From positions 186,001 to 250,000 of the forward strand of contig NZ_JAGGPH010000002.1 in the NCBI RefSeq assembly GCF_018613895.1: DNA of 64,000 bases, written 5' to 3'. Below are positions 9,001-15,780 of the stretch, piece after piece. The stretch comes from Curtobacterium sp. ISL-83. Its GTDB lineage: Bacteria > Actinomycetota > Actinomycetes > Actinomycetales > Microbacteriaceae. Position 1 is the stretch's first letter. Each line of letters begins with the position of its first letter. The notes beneath the pieces were generated by a model. That model ran no database searches, was not told the origin of the DNA, and was given only the letters and a program-made list of their open reading frames with translations. A program made the translations under genes and the position numbers.

Positions 9001-9076
9001 CCGCTGCAGTCGGGGAACGGCGTCGCGGCAGCCGCTGACCGCTGCCGTCGGGCAACGGCGTCGCGGCAGCCGCTGA
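9001..9076. repeat. 38-bp tandem duplication of a hairpin (likely terminator)
   Basis: Two adjacent 38-base copies (9001-9038, 9039-9076) start at the base after the PRC gene's stop. Each can fold through CGCTGC/GCAGCG-type arms (GCTGCCG...CGGCAGC in copy two). Position and structure suggest a duplicated terminator. Confidence 0.7.
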
Positions 9077-9225
9077 CCGGGACGGCCCAGCAGCGGGAGT
9101 GCAGACGCCCGCGATAGCGTGGACGGTCCGTCCCGACCCTGGAGGCCGCCCTGTTCCGCCACGCCCGGCTCCGCCCCGGCCGTCACCACCGCGACGGTGG
9201 CCGACGTGCCCGCGCGGCGATCGCG

Positions 9226-10281
9226 GTGTTCGTGGTGCTCACCGCGGGGCTTGGCGGTGCGACGATCGGCGGCGCACCCCTGGGCGGCGTGCCCGCGGGC
9301 GGGCAGGCCGCGGAGGCCGCGCCGATGTGGCCCGTGCCCGAGCCGTACCCGGTGACGGACCATCCTCCCGAGCGACTGGCGAACGTCCCGCCGGGCAGTG
9401 AGTACGTCGCCCTCGGTGACTCGTACTCCGCCGGGTACGGGCTCGGGCACCGCTCCGGCCTGCCCACCGCCGCGTGTGGGCAGTCTGCTGCCGACTACCC
9501 GCACCGCGTCGCGGCCCGGTTCGGACTGGCGCTGCACGACGTCACGTGCGGGGGAGCGACCAGCCGAGACGTCACGAGCGACTTCCAGTTCCGCGGCGTT
9601 CCCCCGCAGGTCCGGGCGCTCTCCGACCGGACCCGCCTTGTCACGCTGACGATCGGCGGCAACGACGCCGACCTGTTCGGCACCGCTGCCGCGTGTCTCG
9701 CGCTCTCCGCCCATGGGCCCGTGTTCTCCGGCCGCGACGCGCCGTCCTGCGAGAGCGGTCTCGTCGTCGACGGTGCGGACCAGCTCGGCGTCAAGATCCA
9801 GTCGCGCGTGGCACTCAGCCTCGCGGACACGCTCGCGGCCGTCCGTCGAGCAGCCCCGAACGCGGTCGTCGTCTTCGTCGGGTACCCGGCGATCTTCCCG
9901 GACGCCGCGCACACGCCGAAGGACGGCTGCTTCCGGTCGGCGCTCGACCTCGGGAGCCTCGCGGGCGCCTTCCCGTCGAACACGTACCCGTTCACCGACC
10001 GCGACGTGACCTACTTGCACGGCGTGCAGCGGGAGCTCGACGACGTCTCGAAGACCGCCGCGGCAGCAGCTGGTGTCCGCTTCGTCGACCTGTTCGCCAG
10101 CACGCAGGGGCACTCCGCGTGTGCGACCGGGAAGAAGGCGTACGTCTCCGGCGTCACGCTCGACGGGGCGAGCGACCTGCAGACGATCGACCTGGTCCCG
10201 GGCGCCCTGCACCCGAACGGCCGCGGGGTCGCGTACCTGGCGAAGCGTGTCGAGCGGGCCGCCCGCGAGCTCGCCGGCTGA
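9226..10281 (+). CDS. Secreted SGNH/GDSL-family esterase or lipase
   Basis: 351 residues from the only canonical start (GTG 9226). Block I is YVALGDSYSAG (~residues 60-70, Ser 66), block III IGGNDADLF and block V DLVPGALHPNGRG with the catalytic His; a disulfide-rich pattern (CGQSAADYP, TCGGATSRD, CLALS) matches Streptomyces-type extracellular esterases. The signal peptide is incomplete from this start: a hydrophobic core (FVVLTAGLGGATIGG) but no basic n-region. The same frame runs upstream through an Arg-rich segment to CTG 9151, which has GGAGG at 9141-9145, so the true start may be that CTG. A -10-like TAGCGT lies at 9115-9120. Confidence 0.85.
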   Translation: MFVVLTAGLGGATIGGAPLGGVPAGGQAAEAAPMWPVPEPYPVTDHPPERLANVPPGSEYVALGDSYSAGYGLGHRSGLPTAACGQSAADYPHRVAARFGLALHDVTCGGATSRDVTSDFQFRGVPPQVRALSDRTRLVTLTIGGNDADLFGTAAACLALSAHGPVFSGRDAPSCESGLVVDGADQLGVKIQSRVALSLADTLAAVRRAAPNAVVVFVGYPAIFPDAAHTPKDGCFRSALDLGSLAGAFPSNTYPFTDRDVTYLHGVQRELDDVSKTAAAAAGVRFVDLFASTQGHSACATGKKAYVSGVTLDGASDLQTIDLVPGALHPNGRGVAYLAKRVERAARELAG

Positions 10282-10284
10282 CCC

Positions 10285-11166
10285 TCACCCCCGGGAGGTC
10301 CGGACCGCCCGGAGCGCTCGTCGCCGAGCCGGACCGACGGCGTCCGCGTGGGCCGCGGGCGGCACCACGCACACGGGGGAGACCGTCTCGCGCAGCACGT
10401 CGTGCAGCACGGAACCGGACAGCGCGTGCACGTGTCCGCGCCCCAGCACCACCAGCGACGCGGTCCGCGTGTGCAAGGCGATCGCGTGCCCCGGGTGCCC
10501 CTCGACGAGCAGCGGCCGGATGCGGATCGTCGGGTAGCGGCCCGTGAGCTCGGTGGTGACGCGCTGGAGCAGGTCGGCGTTCCGGGCTCGCCACCGCAGC
10601 GGGTCCTCGGCGAAGTCGGTCAGCCCCGTTCGCGTGAGCACCGGCATCTCCCACGCCCGCAGGAGGGTCAGCCGACGGTTCCGCCGCACGGCCTCGTCCA
10701 CCGCGATCGTCACCGCGCGTTCGTCGATCGGGTCCTCGACGGCGAGCACCACGTCACCCTCGATCGGGTGCGGGCCCTCCGGCACCACCACGGTCGGCAC
10801 CGCCGCGCGTTCCGCGACCCGCTCCGGATCGCCCCCGGCCGTCGAGCCGCGCCGGCTCCGGTACGTCCCGATCACCAGCACGTCCCCGTCGTCCGACTCC
10901 TCGACCAACGCGTTCGCGAAGGGACCGGCATGTCGGCGCACCTCGACGTCGACGCCCGGCACCGCCGTCCTGGCCTGGTCGGCGAGCGCGTCCGCGACTC
11001 GGAGACCGTCCGGACCGACACGACCCTCGAGTGCCGGGTCCACGCCGATCACCCGGATGCGTTCGATGCCCGTGCCGGCGCGCGCCGCGATCCACTGCAG
11101 GGCTTCCTGGTGCGGCTTCGCCGCGTCGGCGGCGGCCAGGGTGACCGTCGCCCACCGTTCGTCCAT
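10285..11166 (-). CDS. Universal stress protein, two tandem Usp domains
   Basis: 293 residues made of two Usp repeats (about 1-140 and 145-280). The second repeat ends with VVLGRGHVHALSGSVLHDVLRETVSPVCVVP, resembling the G-x2-G-x9-G-S/T ATP-binding pattern; the first has VLVIGTYRSRRGS...VAERAAVPTVVVP. AGGAGG lies 10 bases before ATG 11166. Convergent with the GDSL gene, only 3 bases between stops. Two-domain Usp proteins of this size are common in actinobacteria and respond to starvation or hypoxia; no specific partner is visible here. Confidence 0.85.
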   Translation of the reverse strand: MDERWATVTLAAADAAKPHQEALQWIAARAGTGIERIRVIGVDPALEGRVGPDGLRVADALADQARTAVPGVDVEVRRHAGPFANALVEESDDGDVLVIGTYRSRRGSTAGGDPERVAERAAVPTVVVPEGPHPIEGDVVLAVEDPIDERAVTIAVDEAVRRNRRLTLLRAWEMPVLTRTGLTDFAEDPLRWRARNADLLQRVTTELTGRYPTIRIRPLLVEGHPGHAIALHTRTASLVVLGRGHVHALSGSVLHDVLRETVSPVCVVPPAAHADAVGPARRRALRAVRTSRG

Positions 11167-11280
11167 CCCGATCGACCTCCTCGTCGGGGTCCGTCCGGGG
11201 CGTCTCATGGCGCTCCTGGCCTCGCAACCTACTCCCGCCCGGCCCCGTCGGCACCGGCGCCGGCGTCGTGGTGCCGCGCG

Positions 11281-11385
11281 CCGAGCGCGCTGCGGCCGAG
11301 CGGGCTGCGGCCGAGCGGGCTGCGGCCGAGCGGGCTGCGGCCGAGCGCGCTGCGGCCGAGCGCGCTGCGGCCGAGTGCGCTGCGG
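11281..11385. repeat. 15-bp tandem repeat, 7 copies
   Basis: Seven head-to-tail copies of ccgagcgSgctgcgg (S = c or g), differing at one or two positions. It lies in the 298-base divergent region between the Usp gene (minus) and the NUDIX gene (plus). The copy period is a multiple of three, so it is open in several frames, but nothing around it looks like a gene. Confidence 0.9.
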
Positions 11386-11452
11386 TGCGACGTCCCCGTC
11401 GTCGTGCGACACCCGCTGTGTCGCACGAGCCTGCCCTCTGGCCCGACCGGCC

Positions 11453-11458
11453 TAGTCT
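11453..11458 (+). promoter_or_regulatory. -10 box TAGTCT of a leaderless gene
   Basis: TAGTCT is followed by 6 bases (cggggc) and then ATG 11465. No Shine-Dalgarno sequence precedes the ATG. Confidence 0.65.
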
Positions 11459-11464
11459 CGGGGC

Positions 11465-11944
11465 ATGGTGCTCAGCGCTGGTCTGCTGCCGTGGCGTCCG
11501 TCCGACGACGGCCCCGAGGTGTTCGTCGCGCACATGGGCGGCCCGTTCTGGCGGACGAAGCCCCGAGCGTGGTCGATCGTGAAGGGCCTGGTCGAAGCGG
11601 ACGAGGACCCCTGGGTGGCGGCCAGACGCGAGTTCGCCGAGGAGATCGGCGTCCCCGCACCCGACGGCCCCGTGGTGGACCTCGGCGAGGTCCGCCAGTC
11701 CTCCGGCAAGCGCGTCCGGGTGTTCGCGGTGCTGGCTCCGACGTTCGACGTCGATGTCGTGCGGAGCAACACCGTCCGCCTCGAACTGCCCCGAGGCTCC
11801 GGGCGGTTCATCGACGTCCCGGAGGTCGACGATGCCCGGTGGTTCCCGATCGCCGAAGTCCGGGAGCACCTCGTGGCCGGACAGGTCGCCGCCCTCGACG
11901 CCCTGCTGGCGCGCACGAGCAGCACCGACCCCGACCACGCCTGA
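11465..11944 (+). CDS. NUDIX hydrolase
   Basis: 159 residues. The Nudix box is GLVEADEDPWVAARREFAEEIG (G-x5-E-x7-R-E-x2-E-E, about residues 40-61). N-terminal SAGLLPWR and MGGPFWRTKPRAWSIVKG are typical of the DUF-like NUDIX branch found next to stress genes. It would hydrolyse a nucleoside diphosphate linked to another moiety; substrate unknown. Leaderless start. Convergent with the MFS gene downstream. Confidence 0.88.
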   Translation: MVLSAGLLPWRPSDDGPEVFVAHMGGPFWRTKPRAWSIVKGLVEADEDPWVAARREFAEEIGVPAPDGPVVDLGEVRQSSGKRVRVFAVLAPTFDVDVVRSNTVRLELPRGSGRFIDVPEVDDARWFPIAEVREHLVAGQVAALDALLARTSSTDPDHA

Positions 11945-12212
11945 GGCTGCACGCCTGAAGCTGCACGCCCGACGCCCGGCCCCGGACGCCCTGCCTCTGC
12001 CCCGGGTCGTCCGATCCCGACCACCGACCGCGCACGACCCGCCGCCTCCCGACCACCGACCGGGCGGAACCCGTCGCCCGGGACCGCCGAGCGGCCCCAG
12101 ATGTGCCCGCTCGCCAGCCACGGCACGGCACGGCGTGTCCTACCCGCTCGTCACCCCGCCGGCGGCCCCGGCACGGCCTGCACCGGCGGCACCGGCGCCG
12201 CCCAGACGCCGC
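11945..12212. other. Gene-free convergent intergenic region
   Basis: 268 bases between the NUDIX and MFS stop codons. It contains repeats of gaccaccgacc and gcacggcacggc and a small duplication (ggctgcacgcctgaagctgcacgcc), but no convincing gene, promoter or strong hairpin. Confidence 0.5.
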
Positions 12213-13580
12213 CTACCGGGAGCGCCGCGTCCGCACCGACCCGGTCGCCACCGCCACCGACCCGGTGAGCGTCTGGATCGCCCGGCTGACGGTCGGGATC
12301 GACGTCGTGACGACCGCCAACGACGACGTGATCGCCGCGATGGACGACGTCGACAGGTGCTCCTGCGTGGCGGTGTGCAGCGGGAAGCCCCGACGCGCGA
12401 CCGCCACGACGACGACGGACCCGACGAGCACGAGGGCCCCCGCGAACGGCATCCACTGCAACCCGACGACCGACAACGCCTGCCCGCCGAGCGCCGCACC
12501 GGCCGCGATGCCGATGTTCGACGCACCGTTGACGAGCGCGCCCGCGATGTCCGGCGAGACGCCGCCGGTCCGGATCGCCGCCGCCATGAACAGGGTCCCC
12601 GTCGTCCCGTTCGCCGCCATCCACACGCCGGCGACGACCATGGTGCCGACCAGCGACCCGTGCACGAACGGCAGCACGGCCAGTGCCCCGGTCATCACCG
12701 CGACGGAGACGATCAGCGTCTGCCGGGGCGCCCGGTCGACGAACACCCCGGCGAGCCAGAGCCCGATCACACCGGTGCCGCCGAGCACGAGCAGCGCACC
12801 GCTCACCATGCCGGAGTCCAGGCCCGCGTCGACGACGTACGGGCCGACGTAGGTGTACACCACGTAGTGGCCCGCGAAGAGCAGCAGGTCGGCGACGACG
12901 ACCGATAGCAGACCGGTCCGCGCCCACGCCTTTGGTGACCCGATGTGCGGGGACGAGGTCCCGGCGACCGCGGGCAGGAAGGCCATGGCGACCGCGGCGA
13001 GCACGCCGGCAGCGATCGCGACGGCGCCGACGGCGGGTCGCCAGCCGAGGGACTGTCCGGCCCAGGTCGCGAGCGGCACGCCGATCACGAAGCCGAGCGA
13101 GCTGCCCGAGTACACGAACGCGATCGCCCGACCGGCGAGCCGAGGCGGGACGATCCGGGTGGCGTAGGCCGAGGCCACCGAGAAGAAGAGGGCGTGCGCG
13201 ATGCCCCCGACGACCCGCCCGGCGCAGACGACGGCGAACGACGGCGCGACGGCGATGAGCAGGTTCGACACCGCGTACCCGACGAGGGTCGCGACGAGCA
13301 CGGCCTTCCGGGGCAGGCGGGCCGTCAGCGAGGTCAGCGGCAGCGCGAGCAGCGCGACCGCAGCCGCGTAGACCGTGATGACTATGCCCATCGTCGACTC
13401 GGTGACGCCGAGGTCGCTGCTCATCGTCCCGAGCAGCCCGACGGGCAGCAGTTCGGTCGTGATCGCGAAGAACGTGGCGAGGCCGAGCACGGCGATCCCG
13501 ACGACGGACTGCGTCGTGAGGGTGATCGGCCGCGTGTGTGTCGACACGCTCGTGGTGATGCTGGCGGTGTTGGTGGTCAC
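12213..13580 (-). CDS. MFS transporter, DHA1 family (exporter)
   Basis: 455 residues with 12 predicted membrane segments between about 25 and 400. Motif A region appears as LTARLPRKAVLVAT and motif C-like GSSLGFVIGVPLATWAG is present, features of the AraJ/PbuE/NepI branch of drug or nucleoside exporters. The C-terminal ~65 residues are a Ser/Thr/Val-rich cytoplasmic tail. GTG start at 13580 with GGAGGAGG about 13 bases upstream (rather far). No regulator gene is adjacent, so substrate cannot be guessed. Confidence 0.85.
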   Translation of the reverse strand: MTTNTASITTSVSTHTRPITLTTQSVVGIAVLGLATFFAITTELLPVGLLGTMSSDLGVTESTMGIVITVYAAAVALLALPLTSLTARLPRKAVLVATLVGYAVSNLLIAVAPSFAVVCAGRVVGGIAHALFFSVASAYATRIVPPRLAGRAIAFVYSGSSLGFVIGVPLATWAGQSLGWRPAVGAVAIAAGVLAAVAMAFLPAVAGTSSPHIGSPKAWARTGLLSVVVADLLLFAGHYVVYTYVGPYVVDAGLDSGMVSGALLVLGGTGVIGLWLAGVFVDRAPRQTLIVSVAVMTGALAVLPFVHGSLVGTMVVAGVWMAANGTTGTLFMAAAIRTGGVSPDIAGALVNGASNIGIAAGAALGGQALSVVGLQWMPFAGALVLVGSVVVVAVARRGFPLHTATQEHLSTSSIAAITSSLAVVTTSIPTVSRAIQTLTGSVAVATGSVRTRRSR

Positions 13581-13834
13581 GTCTGCTGGCCTCCTCCGGG
13601 AACGGTGGAGCGCGCGGCGACGGTGACGTCTGACGCCGGTGACCGGTCGTGCCGGTCAGTGGTGCGCGCTCGGTGTGGATGGGTGTGGGTACGACTCCAC
13701 GGCGAGCTCGCTCTTCCAGTGTTGCACGAGGCCTCGGACGAACGCGAGGGATGCACCCGAGAGTCTGCTCGGAGCGCTCCAACGCACCTGCGGCAAGAAA
13801 GCGCGTCAGCCGAGCAACATCACGCCGGCGGGCG

Positions 13835-14740
13835 TCACGGCGTCGTCGTCACCGTCCCCTGCACCGCACCGCCGCGGAGCAGGATCGTGAGCGTCCCGCT
13901 GAGCGACTGCGCCGACAGCGAGACCGACCCGTGCAGCGCCTGCTCCCGGGGGTAGCACGCGCTCGTCGACTCCAGGCGGTTCGCGGTGGCGATGAGGCAG
14001 ATCGTCGACCGGTCCTTCCCGACGCCGGCCCAGACGTTCCACGGGGTGTTCAGCGAGCCGCCGTCGAGGGCTCGGTTCGTGAAGACGAGACGGGTGCTGT
14101 GCAGGCTCACCGCGGCCTCGACCGGACCGGGCAGCTGGTCCGCGTAGGTCTGCGGTGCGTCGAGCAGCTGCTCGAGCGTCACGGTCCCGGCCGTCGGCGT
14201 GATGCTCGCCATCGGCTGCATCCCGGGTCGGGCGGTGCCCACGACGGTCCCGGCCGCGAACGCCACACCCAGCGCCGCCGCCGCACCACATGCGATCCAG
14301 ACCCGCGGGCGTTGCCGCCAGAGCAGCCCGCGCATCCGAGCGCCGAACGACTGCGGACCCTCCGGCGCCGACGGTCCCGCTCCGTCTTGGGGCCGGTCCT
14401 GCGGATCCGCTTGCGCGGTCGCCCCGGACGGGAGGCGCGGCTCGCCCCCCGGGGCGACCTCCGGCCCGCCACGTCCCGCCTCACGAGCGGCGAGACCGCC
14501 GGGAAGCACGCTGCCCGGTGAGGAGGCCGCGCCTCCCGTCCGACCGCCGACACCTCGACCACCGCCGGCCGCCGTCGGCAGACCGGCCCCGTCCCGCCGT
14601 CGCGTCGGGCTGCGTCGCCGGCCGGCGGCGAGGTCCTGCAGCGCGATGCGTGCACGCGCCGCGTCGGCCGGGTCGACGTCGGCACCCCATGCCACGGCCT
14701 CGAGTCGCGCTCGTTCCGCTGTCACGTCGTCGTCGCTCAT
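13835..14740 (-). CDS. Hypothetical single-TM protein with extracytoplasmic C-terminal domain
   Basis: 301 residues of no family I recognise. Residues 1-40 resemble the N-termini of small anti-sigma or regulator proteins (RLEAVAWGADVDPADAARARIALQDL). Residues 41-135 are Gly/Ala/Pro-rich linker, a transmembrane helix spans ~147-169, and ~170-301 form an outer domain with two Cys (STICLIA...SACYPRE) that could pair. The layout (cytosolic head, linker, TM, outer domain) is that of membrane-anchored sensors or anti-sigma factors, but no sigma gene is nearby. Start ATG 14740 follows GGGAGC. Confidence 0.6.
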   Translation of the reverse strand: MSDDDVTAERARLEAVAWGADVDPADAARARIALQDLAAGRRRSPTRRRDGAGLPTAAGGGRGVGGRTGGAASSPGSVLPGGLAAREAGRGGPEVAPGGEPRLPSGATAQADPQDRPQDGAGPSAPEGPQSFGARMRGLLWRQRPRVWIACGAAAALGVAFAAGTVVGTARPGMQPMASITPTAGTVTLEQLLDAPQTYADQLPGPVEAAVSLHSTRLVFTNRALDGGSLNTPWNVWAGVGKDRSTICLIATANRLESTSACYPREQALHGSVSLSAQSLSGTLTILLRGGAVQGTVTTTP

Positions 14741-14894
14741 GGGTGCTCCCGGTCGTCCGTCCTGCTCCTCTCATGCTCGCACTGGGCGGCCCACTGTGCG
14801 CACCCACTTCGCGGGTCGTGCACATCGCCGTGCCGCTGCCCACCCGGTCGACACCCGTGGCGTGCGTGCAGTCGCCAGGGAGTACGGCTGGGGC

Positions 14895-15098
14895 ATGACC
14901 GAGAAGCACGAGACCGACCCCGAGACGCTCGAACCGCTCAGCCACGACACCCAGTCCGGCGAGGCCGACTACGTCGCGACGAGCCCCGGCGGGAGCGGCA
15001 CCGAGCGGCACGTCCCCCTGCCGGAGGAGGAGCAGGGTCGCGACACCGAGTACGACCCGGTCGACCAGGGCCCGCAGCACGAGGGCCAAGGCGGCTGA
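14895..15098 (+). CDS. Small acidic hydrophilic protein, hypothetical
   Basis: 67 residues, rich in Glu, Asp, Thr, Gly and Pro, with no hydrophobic core and probably disordered. ATG 14895 has no Shine-Dalgarno; a weak -10-like TACGGC lies 6 bases before it, so it may be leaderless. Codon use is normal for the window and the frame is uninterrupted. Comparable in kind to the 58-residue protein at 59388-59564. Function unknown. Confidence 0.55.
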   Translation: MTEKHETDPETLEPLSHDTQSGEADYVATSPGGSGTERHVPLPEEEQGRDTEYDPVDQGPQHEGQGG

Positions 15099-15200
15099 TC
15101 GACCTCGGCGGGGACCTGATCAGCTCGCGGATCGCGCCCGATCCCGCCGCCGCCCGCGTGCCGACACCGCGCGGACCGCCCGGCAGGGGAGGATCACGAC

Positions 15201-15686
15201 ATGACCGCAGGATCGCCGAGCACCCCCGCGACCCTCGCCCTCGAGCGTGCCGGGGTTCCGTACACGCCGCACGTCTACGAGCACCACGAGACCGCCACGA
15301 ACTTCGGCGAGGAAGCCGCCGCCGCGCTCGGGCTCCGCGAGGAGCAGGTGTTCAAGACCCTGGTCGTCTCCGTCGACGGTGCCCTCGCCGTCGCGATTGT
15401 CCCCGTCGCGAACCGCCTCGACCTCAAGGCCATCGCCGCGGCCGTGGGCGGCAAGAAGGCCACGCTCGCCGATCCGGCCCTCGCCGAGAAGCGCACCGGG
15501 TACGTCGTGGGCGGCATCAGCCCGGTCGGCCAGAAGACCCGACTCCGGACGGTGCTCGACGAGTCCGCGCTCGCGTACCGGACGATCTTCGTCTCCGGAG
15601 GCCGGCGCGGCTTCGACATCGAGGTTGCCCCGGCCGACCTCGTGCGCATCACCGAGGCCACCACCGCCGCGGTCGCTCGGACCTGA
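15201..15686 (+). CDS. ybaK: Cys-tRNA(Pro)/Cys-tRNA(Cys) deacylase
   Basis: 161 residues, family length. Features of the YbaK/EbsC trans-editing fold: TPATLALERAGVPYTPHVYEH at the N-terminus, the invariant Lys in QVFKTLVV (about 50), and the GGISPVGQKTRL loop (~110-121). It clears Cys wrongly attached to tRNA-Pro. AGGGGAGGA stands about 8 bases before ATG 15201. It sits alone, followed by the Clp gene. Confidence 0.92.
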   Translation: MTAGSPSTPATLALERAGVPYTPHVYEHHETATNFGEEAAAALGLREEQVFKTLVVSVDGALAVAIVPVANRLDLKAIAAAVGGKKATLADPALAEKRTGYVVGGISPVGQKTRLRTVLDESALAYRTIFVSGGRRGFDIEVAPADLVRITEATTAAVART

Positions 15687-15745
15687 GTCCAGTCGCCGCA
15701 AGTTTCTTCCGACCCGGGGAATGAGCCCGGTCCTCCTGCGTTGCA

Positions 15746-15765
15746 TTGAGTCAAAGGCACTCAAG
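15746..15765 (+). promoter_or_regulatory. HAIR operator (HspR binding site)
   Basis: TTGAGT, seven bases, ACTCAAG: this matches the HAIR consensus CTTGAGT-N7-ACTCAAG except for the first base (A instead of C). It lies 16 bases before the Clp start codon. HspR represses dnaK and clpB operons in Streptomyces and Mycobacterium through this site. Confidence 0.85.
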
Positions 15766-15780
15766 TTCCAGGAGGTTCGT

